Shown: piece by piece, positions 11,571 to 23,125 of the stretch
Layout of the letters: each line of letters starts with the position of its first letter
How positions within the stretch are numbered: position 1 is the first letter of the stretch
Origin: Phocoena phocoena
Taxonomy: Eukaryota; Chordata; Mammalia; Artiodactyla; Phocoenidae
Reading direction: 5' to 3'
DNA: 64,000 nucleotides
Assembly: GCF_963924675.1 (NCBI RefSeq)
Contig: NC_089236.1
Coordinates: 62,147,306-62,211,305, forward strand
Notes under the pieces: generated by a model
The model's input: the letters and a program-made list of their open reading frames with translations, nothing else
Databases searched by the model: none
What the model was told of the DNA's origin: nothing
Translations under genes and position numbers: made by a program

Positions 11571-12157
11571 ACTCACTCATTCATTCAATATAGTTGGGTG
11601 ACTATGACATGCCAGCTCCATTCTAGGCATCACAGATCAAGCAGGGAACAAAACAGACCGAATCTCTGCTCTCATACCGTTTATATTCTACTCAGGAGAA
11701 GAGACAGAAATGTACGTGTGTAATGTATCAGGAGCTAATAAACAGGATGAAAAAAGTAAAACCAAGGTGAGGGAAGATATCATGAAGGCAGGGAGTCTAA
11801 GATAATTTTTGAGAGGAAAGGGAAACGTTTGAGCAGAGGCTGGAATGAAGTACAGCACCGCCATCCATCAAGCGGGTGGGTGTTTGCTGGATGTGTGAAG
11901 AAAACTGCAAGATCGTTTCTGACTAAAGAGGAGTCAGCTGGGGGTGTTACTGGAGCAAGGGTGTTAGGAGGGGAAGCGGAGAGGTTATCAGGGAAAAAGC
12001 ACACAGCCCTTCATCTGGCGTTTTATTCTACGTGACACAGAAGCCATTGGAGAACTCTTCCAAAAGAGGTGTCAGGGTCTACTCCAGGGTTGTAGGATAA
12101 CTGACAGCCGTGGGAAGAAGTGATGGTGGGGAGGCAAAGAAGAAGAAACCAGTAGGA
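11571..12157 (-). repeat. L2 LINE 3' part, left half of a split copy
   Basis: The sequence is the reverse complement of the L2 end: cattcattcaatatag, atgccagctccattctaggc, aacaaaacagacc, and later agaagccattggagaactc. These are the L2 3' UTR and end of its ORF read backwards. The copy resumes at 12,919, so the two halves were one insertion later split. Confidence 0.8.
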
Positions 12158-12918
12158 GAGTGATTCTCAACCCTATCAAGCCCAGTGCATTTTTTTAAAT
12201 AAAAAATATTAATAGTGCCCTCTTTACAATTCTAAATAAATCTAACCTACCAATACAACTGATTAGCAAAAGAAATCAACACTTAGAATAATACAGAATT
12301 TCAAAAGCCCTATTTTTAATACCAAACATCAATAAATGAAAAATAATTTATTTGAAAAATTATGTATTTCAATGTGTCTTTTCCTGCAAGACGACATTAG
12401 AAAACAGCAACTAAGGATCAGATTTTGACACCCATTTGTATGCCTGCTGTAAATGTGAAAGCTAAAAGAGCTGACCAGTGTTTTATACTGGCAACTCAAA
12501 GACCAAGAACAGCACAGCCAATGACGATGTCATTTTCTGAGATGATGAAAAAATCCTAATAGTTTTAAACAACACTAAATATAACATTCCTTCAATTTAC
12601 ACAACAGGCACATTCCTGGAAAATTCCTATACATTAAAACAAAAACAAAAACCCACTTTGTATTTATAAATAAAATGGAATTTGATTCTAGGCTCAGGAA
12701 TGACCATGAACGTGAGACATTGAAAAGGAAAGCAGGATGGAGGATAATTCATTTTTTCTGGAGGACTGTTCTGTGTGTTGAAGGGCATCAAGCATCACTG
12801 GCCCCTGCCCATTAAAGGCCTAACGTGTTCTTCAACCCCTCTGACTAAGGAACATGGCTCTACAGTGTTTTGAAAATGCTTCAAAATATTTTGATAATAC
12901 TCACATTGGGAATCACTG
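12158..12918. mobile_element. Non-autonomous hAT-like DNA transposon inserted in L2
   Basis: Ends are near-perfect inverted repeats: gagtgattctcaa at the left and ttgggaatcactg at the right. An inner stretch near 12,755-12,830 (ctgttctgtgtgttgaaggg ... actggcccctgccca) resembles MER20/Charlie-type hAT repeats. No transposase frame is present. The flanking 8-mers (cagtagga and actctgga) no longer match, so the target duplication is eroded. The exact family is not assigned. Confidence 0.6.
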
Positions 12919-13110
12919 ACTCTGGAGACTAAAGCAAAAGGCAGGTGAAAAAAGACAGTGCAAGTGGTTAAAAGTAGCAGATTCAGGATGTGAAGTTAGA
13001 CATTTCAGGATTTGCCAATGATCGGATGTGGGGTGTGAGGGAAACAGAGGAGTCGAGGATGATTCCAGGTATTCCAGCTTGAGAAACTTGGAGAATGCAG
13101 TTGCCACATC
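12919..13110 (-). repeat. L2 LINE, right half of the split copy
   Basis: Continues the antisense L2: aggatttgccaatgatcgga, tgtggggtgtgagggaaaca and gaggagtcgaggatgattcc are reverse complements of the end of the L2 ORF. Position and orientation fit direct continuity with 11,571-12,157. Confidence 0.8.
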
Positions 13111-13457
13111 CAGAGACAAAAGCTGTCAATCACTATAATTTCATCATTTCTTCACGTGTGATCACTGAGACTCCTGGGAAGGCCTCTTGTGACCAAAATA
13201 CTTCTTCACCAATACTTAGTGACTGGAAATATAGGGGCCTTGTTAATTATGACAAACGGCTTCTAAAACTAGAGTAAATTAGATTAAAAATTTCCACAAT
13301 AACCTTCCTGTAATATTTAGTAGAAGTAAGAACATCAAGGGGATGCATATTTTAATGGGAAAGAATTAAAATGGCTGGATGTGTACTTCCAAAGGAAAAC
13401 CAACCAGTCTGGTTAAGGTGTGCATGAGGACTATGAATAGAAACTGAAAGTGGGGTT
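13111..13457. other. Unassigned non-coding DNA
   Basis: Nothing recognised between the L2 end and the SINE target site. Confidence 0.5.
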
Positions 13458-13472
13458 GAAAATGTGCAAAGG

Positions 13473-13669
13473 GGGCTTCCCTGGTGGCGCAGTGGTTGAG
13501 AGTCCGCCTGCCGATGCAGGGGACACGGGTTCATGGTCCCGTCTGGGAAGATCCCACATGCCGTGGAGCGGCTGGGCCTGTGAGCCATGGCCGCTGAGCC
13601 TGCGTGTCCGGAGCCTGTGCTCCGCAACGGGAGAGGCCACAACAGTGAGAGGCCCGCGTACCGCAAAAA

Positions 13670-13697
<28 letters not shown>
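13473..13697 (+). mobile_element. CHR-type SINE, short form, with target duplication
   Basis: Head gggcttccctggtggcgcag through gtgagaggcccgcgtaccgc, directly followed by an A tail (24 A at 13,665-13,688, then GAAA-type decay). The element is flanked by a perfect 15-bp duplication, gaaaatgtgcaaagg, at 13,458-13,472 and 13,698-13,712. The overlapping frames of 60-140 codons on both strands are SINE read-through. Confidence 0.97.
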
Positions 13698-13702
<5 letters not shown>

Positions 13703-13712
13703 TGTGCAAAGG

Positions 13713-16700
13713 AATGTAGAAGGGAGAAGTGGCTGGAGGGGGATGACAAATTTTGTTGGCTTCATTATTTTGCCTGAGACCGATCATAGTCAGTAACGGC
13801 CATAGTCATGGCCATCTGCCATACACAGCTAAGTTTCACTGAGCACCAACCCATCTCCAATGCAAGAAAAATAACTAGGTTGACTTCAAGTCAAGAAAAA
13901 TAAGGAAACTTATCTCAGTTTCCCCCCTGAGCCTGAGAACAGACAGGACTGCCATCCACCTTATAATGGCAGCAGGATATCGTCACAGGCTGCTGTAAAT
14001 CATGACATATTTGCCCATGAATCCACAGTGGGTATCTTTCCCCTTTAGATCAAAGGAGTTTACTAAATTATTTCCTTGACCCACCCACCTTCCCTGACCA
14101 AACTACTAACATACCAAAGGAAAGAAGATAAGCCCAGGGGAGTCTTTCTGTGTCATTATCATACCCCATCCCCCAAAGTCATATTTCTCAATGTAAATTT
14201 GAATAAGAGAGAAGAACAGAAGTCAATGTTTTAATTTCAATGTTATCTCAGTCCTTCCACATACAGAATACTCTCCAATAATCCATGGTATTATTTCTCG
14301 GAACACTTGAAAAGAAAATCTGCTTTCCTTTCATTTTCACTGGGTCAGTGTGATTTACACAACAATATTGGTTGCAAAAAGGGGACTGGCTGGTGAGACA
14401 ACTCTGGGCTTGAATCAGCTAAAATGAAAAACAGAAAAAAATGTATGATATTACCCACTATCAAACATGGAAAATGTGTGATTTTGCAAGGGTCTACATC
14501 CTGCACTACTGTTTGACAAGCTTGATGTTGAACTGCATTAAATATTAATTTGTATAATGCAGTAGTCATATAAACGAGGCTTAAAACACAGCAGGGGAAA
14601 TTGCAATTTCTTACTGTTAAGACTGTGGTTACAGTCTTCTGGTACCTCACGCTGTCATCCTACTTAGTAGATTGATGTTTATTTTCCCAGCACACATTGA
14701 CTGCCATCAATAATAGCATTACTAACTTGTCTACTGTTATGTTGCCCTCAGAAGTAGTAAATCTTGCCAACCAAGAAAGGGTCTTTAGATTCAAGAGATA
14801 CTCGTAATCTCCTGACATGAATTTAATAAAAATTCAGAAATGACATGTGAACGCCTGTTTCTGGCAAACAGTTTATGTTAAACCTCAGCACAGCTTTGGT
14901 CTTGATCTATAACTCATTTTATGATGTAGGTCCTGGGATAACTTAACTTCAAATGTTATTTTCCTTTGTTTGCACCTGTGTAGTCTGTACCAATGCATGT
15001 GTCAGCTCTCTCCTAAGTCTCACTAAAAAAGGGTATTTGCCAAATAGGCCCATTCACCCTTTCCCTGAGTCATTCCCGGTTTACGCTTTAATCTTCTTGT
15101 TCTTGTCATAAGTCGTGAAACTATTAGTTTGATTCCATTTTTCCAGAACACAACATCATTCTGTAAAAACTATAGCCACTGCAAACATAGTATTTAAAGG
15201 CAATTTCTTCCTCCTTTTTTGTTTTGTTCCACCCCTGTCTCCTTTATTCTTCGCGCACTCAATATATATGCACATCCATACAGATACCTCTCACTACACA
15301 CCCTCTCCAGAGACTTGCCTCAGGCATGCTTCCGTGAAAGCTCGTCTGTAGACCTTCAACTGATGAATAGCAAGAATGTCACCCAGCAGGAGATGGTTAC
15401 AAAGTTGACAGGACATGGTGTGCTGTCCTATTTCTCCACCTTCTCCCATATATCTGCCCTGGCCAAATGTAGCCTTTTTTGATCTTCACTTCTATTTTAG
15501 AAGTAATCTCAAAGTCTGGGGCTCAGTCCTATCTCGAACTTAAGCAAAGAGGAAGAACAGAGAACAAGTAGAGAATTCCAGAAATTTTTTCAGAGAAAAG
15601 AGGTTACCTGATGTCCTTGTTTAAAACCTTATTTATTTTGCATAGATAGGAAAGGAGAGGAGCAGGAAGGGAATTCTGGAATTAAGGACATTGAAAATGT
15701 GTAATGAGTGAGAAACTCCTCATGAATTGCCTAATTCCACCTGGATTTAGAAGGATCAGAGGTGTGCTCTCTCTTTTTGGCGAAGTTAAACCTTAAAGTT
15801 ACCAGATGACTACAGTAACTCCTACTTTCAATTTCCCTAGAGGAAAAAAATATCTGCTTTATTCCACCTGTCATTTCACATTCTCACCTAGAGTTCTGCA
15901 CTGATTAAAGATAACATATTTTGCTAACTCATCCCATTTCTGCAAATGCCTGACTGTCCCACAGAAATATTATATGATGCTGAGCAGTGGGTCTGAGCCA
16001 CTGTGCACTCCTGAGCAAGAGACACTCTAAAGACTGAAGGTTGAGGTAGCTCCTCCTTTCTAAAAGCTCCCTGGAGATGTTGATAGTCATTTATATCTTC
16101 TGTTGAAAATTACTAATACAAATGTTTCTGTGCTGTACAGATTTTAAAATTTTAAATTAAATATTTCTGCATTTCTTGCCATTTTATGGCACTTTTTGTA
16201 GAAACAAAATTCCCCCAATACTAAGACTCTTATTTATTTGAAATAATTTGCTATCATTATTCCCTCAAAGAAAAAATTGCCTATTTTGATGTCATCTCAA
16301 ACAAATTCCTCCTAGATGTAAAACTGGAGTTAGAAATTCAAAGGCCACGTTGGAAGTTTTAATCATCTTAACCGAGGAATCTAGAGTTGACTGGTAAATC
16401 TTCCCATGATAGCCTGTGACATATACTAATCACAGGCCACTGGCTCAGTGGACATTCGATAAATAACAATTGATGAAGTCGAAAATGTGTTGCTCTAAGT
16501 TGACTCTCTAGCTTTAAATAATCACTTTCAAAACTGCACCTTAAAAATGTCATGAGCATAAAGAATATTTATGAGTGACGGGTCTCTTCATCCCTTCCAA
16601 ACAAGTGATTTAGTTCCAGCAGACAACTGTGGGTCTCTGTATCTGGGTTTTCATTTTCAAAGTCCAATATAAGAATAAGAAAATGCCTTATATATGCATT

Positions 16701-18280
16701 ACTACTGTCAATCAGAAGATTGAGTTAAATAATAAAAATAATTACACCTATATTGGAAAAGACTGAAAGAAAATAAATCAAGAAACGTGAGCTGGCGAAA
16801 TAATTTAAATAAAGGAATAAAGTTAGAAATACTGACATTAAACACAGACAAATAGAAAATGCTTTATGAGAGTGGCAACAAAGGAGTGGATAGTCACAAC
16901 ATATTCACACTGGTATCTGAATTAAGGACTGCAACTCAAATATTAATCGGAAAAGGAAGTTTGGGTTACAGTACAGGAAAAATTACTTAATTTTAGCCGT
17001 AACAAAACACTCGGACAATTTATAAAATTAAGTTATGAAATCTTCTTAATAAAAATACCTTAAGGATACATTTAAGAATGATTACAATAGTTCAGCCAGT
17101 TTGCTATAAATATAAGCAGAGCCTCCGACTTCAAAATCTGAATTTCTAGGCCTTCTCCTGCTCTGGAACTGCTTGTTAGCCGGCCTTCTTTAAAATCAAG
17201 TAAGGCCTCCATTTCTTTATTCTACTAGCAAATTAGTATATTTTTTTAACATCAAAATAAGATTTAGAAATTTTTTTCCCTGAAATCGCTGAGAATGTTA
17301 ATAAATGATTAGATGTGTTGTGTGTCTATTCCACAACTCACTTCAATGATTATCACAATGATTGCATTAGAAAATAACCAGCCTAGTATCATATAAGGGG
17401 AGAAAAGGAAATACATATTAAACGCCTACTGATCAACAGTAAAATCTGTTAGTTTCTCTTCTACTCCACAGTGATTTCTAAATTAAATGGCATTCTTGAT
17501 GATCTCTGATGTTCTAGATGATGATACATTTTTAGACTAATAGAGTTTTTCTCTTCCTATGAAATTCAACATCTAGATTATGTCAATTATTCCCTTTTTG
17601 GCATTCCAATATGGACTGTGGAAGAAATTGTTTCCTCCACATTGACACTGACTGTACAAAACAGGTAGTGGCCTCTACTTCAGGTATAAAAAAGAAGTAC
17701 ATATACGGAACATCTAACAGAGCAGTAGTAACAATGCTTATGTCAAAAGATTTACGCACCTGGAGATTCAGTATCCAACTATTATTCAGAAGAGACTGAA
17801 AATGTGTATGAAAATGAAAGAGGTATTATTTAGGAAAAATTGAAATCAATAGGAAATAAACCTATAGCAATCAACAGCACAGAAAATGGAAGGAGTGCAT
17901 GGAAACTCATTTGAAAACTATAACTTTTGTTAGCTGGGCAACAGCATTCCCTTAGGTTAGGAAATAGATTATTAACAAAAATCCAAAGCAGAACCCTAAA
18001 AAAAATCCCATGATCAGTGTTGTCTTTTGGGTTCAAGATACCAATTTTAAAAACTGTTCTAATAATTTAAACAATTTCTGTGTTGTATCGGAAGATTTTT
18101 AATAATATAGTGTTATTATTAGTTTTATTATTATAGTGTTATTATGAGATTTATTATGGTGCTAACAATATTTCTTTTGAAAACAAAAGATTATCTAATT
18201 AAATGTCTTTCTAGGAAACTGCTTTCTGAAACCTCAGAAAAATTTTATATTGATAAATCACATACTATGTTTCATATTAA
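13713..18280. other. Long stretch without recognised genes or repeats
   Basis: About 4.6 kb. Short frames (14,345-14,650 minus; 15,219-15,482 plus; 16,368-16,559 minus; 17,611-17,799 plus) show no known motif. The part at 14,440-14,720 is of mixed composition with little low-complexity DNA and is the best local candidate for conserved non-coding sequence, but that cannot be tested here. Confidence 0.45.
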
Positions 18281-18290
18281 GGCATTCTAC

Positions 18291-18321
18291 TACACACACA
18301 CAGACACACAGACACAGACAC

Positions 18322-18352
<31 letters not shown>

Positions 18353-18354
18353 CA
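18291..18354. repeat. (CA)n microsatellite, interrupted
   Basis: CA repeat with CAGACA and CATACA interruptions in its first half and a clean run of about 12 units in the second half. It creates spurious threonine/histidine-rich frames. Confidence 0.98.
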
Positions 18355-18399
18355 TCACAGAAAACAGGGCTTCTACCACATTATTTGTGCTTTACAATG

Positions 18400-18560
18400 T
18401 CCCTTCCCTGTTCCTCCAATGCCACGCTCTTATTTGTTAACTGTGCAAATAACTGAAATACTCTTTTTCGCACTCCTTGTCCACTTGGTAAAGTCACAAG
18501 CATCCTTCAAAATTCAGCTGAAGAGATTCTTTTTCTATGAAGCAAAACCTAAACACTTGA
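18400..18560 (+). repeat. Diverged L2-like fragment
   Basis: The order 'cttccctgttcctcc ... cttgtccacttgg ... catccttcaaaattcagct' follows the L2 3' UTR pattern. Divergence is high. Confidence 0.4.
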
Positions 18561-18699
18561 CAACCACGGGCAGGATCGTGGACACCTCAACCCCCCTTCC
18601 ATGGTTTCCTGTACTCCTGTGATGTTTCCTGTAGGGTACTGAAATGTGTCATAGGAGAAGGCATGTAGAGAAAAGGAAAAAGATGGTTATCAGTTAGAA

Positions 18700-18875
18700 T
18701 TCCAGATGTATGGCTTACGAATTATTAGCAGTTTAACTTTAATCAAAATATTTAATCTTCAGAGCTTCAGTTTCTTCCTCTTAAAGTGGAGGCTACCTTA
18801 CAGGTTACACTAATGGTTAAGTGAGTTCATACATATAAAGCCCATTACACAGCATCTGTCCTGAGTAAACAAGAA
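18700..18875 (+). repeat. MIR fragment
   Basis: gcttcagtttcttcctctta, then aaagtggaggctacc and taagtgagttcatacatata, is the MIR core and 3' half in plus orientation. Confidence 0.65.
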
Positions 18876-20190
18876 AGGACAGTTATCATGACAATGATGA
18901 GGATGAAGATGAGGATGCTGACGTACCCTCACTAGACTGTGGGGTCTTTGAATTTTTGATGATTTGAGGTAAACATAGGGATCTTATTATCTCCAGGGCC
19001 TAGGAACTACTACACCACGGATTATCAACAAATCTTTGTTAAATTTTAAAACTATAAGTAGCTGCTCAGGATATGATGTGTAGCAAATATGAAAAAAAGT
19101 ATAAGAGGACAAATAATTAAATACTACATATGGAAAGTAAACTTGATTTTACCTAGTGGTCGATAGGTAACCATTGACATATTTAAAACATGGAAATGAC
19201 ATGATAAGTATTACCATTTTAGAAATATAGGCAGCAGGCTATAAAACAGATTGAATATATTTTTATTCTATGTATATAAATGGAAATATATATTTGTTTC
19301 AGCCATGAGTTCTCATGTCTATTACTGTAGACTACAGAAAAATTATGAAATTTTAATTATTATTTTAAAGAACATTTTGTTTGTATTCTTCTATTTCCTA
19401 ACTACTGTTATATCTAGGATTTGCATCTTTTTACCTTGTATATTTTAAATCTCTGCCATATGTATATTTTTGTGAAGGTAAAAGATGAGGGAAATACATG
19501 TGAGGTTGAAAGTCCACTAAAATGCTTGTAAACAAATGTCAAAAGCTAAGTTTTTTTTTAAAGCTCGGTAATTATAGAAAAATAATATAGAATTATAATG
19601 ATTTTTAAGTTGCTCTTCACAGGGGAAGAAAACGTGACAAGACTAGAAAGGTCCCTTGGTAGATTAGTAGGGCATTAAACATTTCATTCACTTTTCTGCA
19701 TTAGAAGATAAGAGTTATTAACTTTCATGCTTTTTGCTGCTTTTAATACTCTGTAGAACTATCATTGAGCCTCAGAGGCTACTTACCTTTCTTCACAATG
19801 TACACATGTGTCAATCTTTAAAGACTCAGAAAATCTGAACAACAAATCTTCTAAAGCAAATGACACAGTATTCTTAAGTGTATCAGTTTGCTAACATGTA
19901 TTTAATCTTTCTTATTACTGTTATTTCCACAATAAAAGCAAAATGTCAACTGTGAGTTGGGTTTTAAGTAATCTTTAAAACTAGAAAAGTTAGTCATTCT
20001 TTTAGAAAAATACCATTTTTATTAAAATATTAAGCATGAAATGTTTGATTGCAATCCATTGAGGTTGAATGATATCACTTTATCTAATTAACAATATTTC
20101 AATTAAACATGAAATCAAATAAAATTTAACTTATAAGCAAGTCTTCTGTTGATGTACATTTTAATGATTCTCAATTATATAGCTTTCTTT
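18876..20190. other. Unassigned AT-rich DNA
   Basis: No gene or named repeat seen. A small GATGA-type low-complexity patch lies at 18,890-18,925. Confidence 0.5.
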
Positions 20191-20207
20191 GAAAAATAGG
20201 TGGTTAA

Positions 20208-21444
20208 AAAGCAATCTTAAGAAAGAAAAATGGAGCTGGAGGAATCAGGTTCCCTGACTTCAGACTATACTACAAAGCCACAGTCATCAAGACACTATGG
20301 TACTGGCACAAAAACAGAAATATAGATCAATGGAACAGGACAGAAAGCCCAGAGATAAACCCATGCACATATGGTCACCTTATCTTTGATAAAGGAGGCA
20401 AGAATATACAGTGGAGAAAAGAGAGCCTCTTCAATAAGTGGTGCTGGGAAAACTGTACAGATACATGTAAACGAATGAAATTAGAACATTCCCTAACACC
20501 ATACACAAAAATAAACTCAAAATGGATTAAAGACCTAAATGTAAGGCCAGACACCATCAAACTCTTAAAGGAAAACATAGGCAGAACACTCTATGACATA
20601 AATCACAGCAAGATCCTTTTAGACCCACCTCTTAGAGAAATGGAAATAAAAACAAAAATAAACAAATGGGGTCTAATGAAACTTAAAAGCCTTTGCACGG
20701 CAAAGGAAACCATACACAAGATGAAAAGACAAACTCAGAATGGGAGAAAATATTTGCAAATGAAGCAACTGACAAAGGATTAATCTCCAAAACATACAAG
20801 CAACTCATGCAGCTCAGTATAAAAAAAAAACAAACAACCCAATCCAAAAATGGGCCGAAGACCTAAATAGACATTTCTTCAAAGAAGATATACAGATTGC
20901 CAACAAACACATGAAAGAATGCTCAACATCATTAATCATTAGAGAAATGCAAATCAAAACTACAATGAGATATCATCTCACACAAGTCAGAATGGCCATC
21001 ATCAAAAAATCTAGAAACAATAAATGCTGGAGAGGGTGTGGAGAAAAGGGAACCCTCTTGCACTGTTGGTGGGAATGTAAATTGATACAGCCACTGTGGA
21101 GAACAGTATGGAGGTTCCTTAAAAAACTAAAAATAGAACTACCATACGACCCAGCAATCCCACTACTGGGCATATACCCTGAGAAAACCATAATTCAAAA
21201 AGAGTCATGTACTAAAATGTTCATTGCAGCTCTATTTACAATAGCCAGGACATGGAAGCAACCTAAGTGTCCATCAACAGATGAATGGATAAAGAAGATG
21301 TGGCACATATATACAAAGGAATATTACTCAACCATAAAAAGGAATAAACCTGAGTTATCTGTAGTGAGGTGGATGGACCTAGAGACTGTCATACAGAGTA
21401 AAGTAAGTCAGAAAGAGAAAAAGAAAATGGTCAGAAGAACCTAG
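20208..21444 (+). pseudogene. L1 ORF2 C-terminal remnant with two frame changes
   Basis: Reads the ORF2 C-terminal third. It is open from 20,208 in frame with 20,475-20,783. One base is missing near 20,731-20,735 compared with the copy at 1-2,808, and a run of ten A at 20,821-20,830 changes the frame again, after which 20,911-21,444 is open. The Cys-rich segment ([18 protein letters not shown]) is at about 21,024-21,077. Near the end about 42 bases are missing compared with the first copy, so the C-terminus is altered. The two stop codons of the first copy are absent here (TGG and TAC are kept), so the copies decayed independently. No RT catalytic region is present. Confidence 0.93.
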
Positions 21445-21635
21445 GGCAAGACGGGAATAAAGATGCAGACCTACTAGAGAATGGACTTGAGGATATGGGG
21501 AGTGGGAAGGGTAAGCTGGGACAAAGTGAGAGAGTGGCATGGACATATATACACTACCAAACATAAAATAGATAGCTAGTGGGAAGCAGCCACATAGCAC
21601 AGGGAGATCAGCTTGGTGCTTTGTGACCACCTAGA

Positions 21636-21665
21636 GGGGTGGGATAGGGAGGGTGGGAGGGAGGG
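21636..21665 (+). other. Potential G-quadruplex in L1 3' UTR
   Basis: Six G runs of three or more in 30 bases, at the same relative place as 2,657-2,685. Confidence 0.7.
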
Positions 21666-21797
21666 AGATGCAAAAGGGAAGAGATATGGGGACATACGAA
21701 TATGTATAACTGATTCACTTTGTTATAAAGCAGAAACTGACACACCAATGTAAAGCAATTATACTCTAGTAAAGATGTTAAAAAAATAGGTGGTTAA

Positions 21798-22175
21798 GAT
21801 CAAGAAAATGTGTCCTTACATAGCTATAATGTGAACATAATAATAAAATAATTATTTTATTATAGTTTCTTAGGAGATACGAGATGGCTCCACCAAGCAT
21901 GTAGAAATCAAAGAAACAGATTACTCTCTAGGAGTCAATGAAAAGAGGAAGATGGATCAAGTGTGCAGGACCAGAATCCTACATATTTAACTATATAAAC
22001 ATTGTGTCAATTAGGAGTACTTGTTAACCACAGGACCCGAAGGAAATAGTCAACAAGGCAAATGTGGTGAATGCCCATGTCACCACTGTATAGGAGAAGG
22101 AAACGTGAAGTGGCCTAGAACCACCAATAGAGATAAATGTAGGTGGTTATGGCCAATGGATTTTAAATATTCTGG
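21798..22175. other. Unassigned DNA between two L1 elements
   Basis: No feature recognised. A 62-codon frame at 22,021-22,209 has no known motif. Confidence 0.5.
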
Positions 22176-22179
22176 TCCC

Positions 22180-23125
22180 CAAAATAAAAAATATAATAAA
22201 AATTGGTAACTTTTGCTCTTCAAAAGTTAATGTTTAAAAAAATGAAAAGACAAGTCATAGACTGGGAGGAAATACGTGCAAAATGTATATGTAACAAAGG
22301 TTGTCATCAAGAATATATGAAGAATTCTTATAGCTCAATAATAAGATAACCCAATTTAGAAAAGGTCAAATCGACATTTCACCGAAGAAGATATATAAAC
22401 GAAAATATGCACATGAAATGAAGTTTAACATCATTAGTAATTAGGAAAATGCAAAATAAAAATACAAAGAGATACCACTACACACCCACTAGAATGGATA
22501 AAATCAAAAAGACTGACAATACACATTGTGGGCAAAGATGTGGAAAAAGTGTACCTCATGTATTGCTGATGAGAACGTGAAGTAGTAAAACCTCTTTGAT
22601 AAACAGCTTAGCAGCCTCTTAAATATTAAACATACACTTACCACATGGCCTACAAGAAATGAAGTGTTTGCACAAAGACATACATGAAGGTTTACAGCAT
22701 CTTTATTCATAGCCCAAAACTAGAAGCAACAAAAATAGATAAGCAACTGCTCAACAGATAAATATATAATAGTCATCCATATATTGGACTAGTACTCAGA
22801 AATATAAAGGAAAAAACTCCTGATGTATGCAACAGTATAAATGAATCACAAAGGTATTATATGCTAAATTAAAAACATCAGACACACACACACAAAAAAA
22901 AACTGATTTGACTTATAAGAAATTTCTAGAAAATGTAAAACTGGAAACAGAGAGCAAATCAGAAGTTATTAGGGACGAGGGACGGAAGTGAGGATGGGCA
23001 AATTGGCAGGAAGAAGCTTTTTAGGGATGATGAAAATGTTCTAAAATTAGATTTTAGTGATGGTTGCACAACTGTATAAATTCAGTAAAACTCATCAAAG
23101 TGTACATTTAAAATGGGGGAACTCG
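22180..23125 (+). mobile_element. Old L1 fragment (ORF2 end and 3' UTR), heavily decayed
   Basis: Order and wording follow L1 ORF2 C-terminus: gaaaagacaagtcatagact, ggaaaatgcaaaataaaaat, gataccactacacaccca, caaagatgtggaaaaagtg, then a 3' UTR with tggttgcacaactgtataaa. Many indels; no open frame of note. A short (CA)n plus A run sits at 22,881-22,902. Confidence 0.8.

Larger units (their letters stand above)
20208..21781 (+). mobile_element. Young L1 LINE, 5'-truncated, with perfect target duplication
   Basis: Begins inside ORF2 (at the codons reading KAILRKK) and runs to the L1 3' end with a short A tail. A perfect 16-bp duplication, aaaaataggtggttaa, flanks it at 20,192-20,207 and 21,782-21,797. 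The poly(A) signal is changed to AGTAAA at 21,768-21,773, while the copy at 1-2,808 has AATAAA. The length of about 1.57 kb is typical of 5'-truncated L1 insertions. Confidence 0.97.

Noticed and set aside
13352..13796. Five overlapping frames up to 137 codons, with Lys or Phe runs
   Set aside because: SINE body and its A tail translated in several frames; no independent coding signal.
18144..18456. Thr/His-rich frames
   Set aside because: Caused by the CA repeat at 18,291-18,354.
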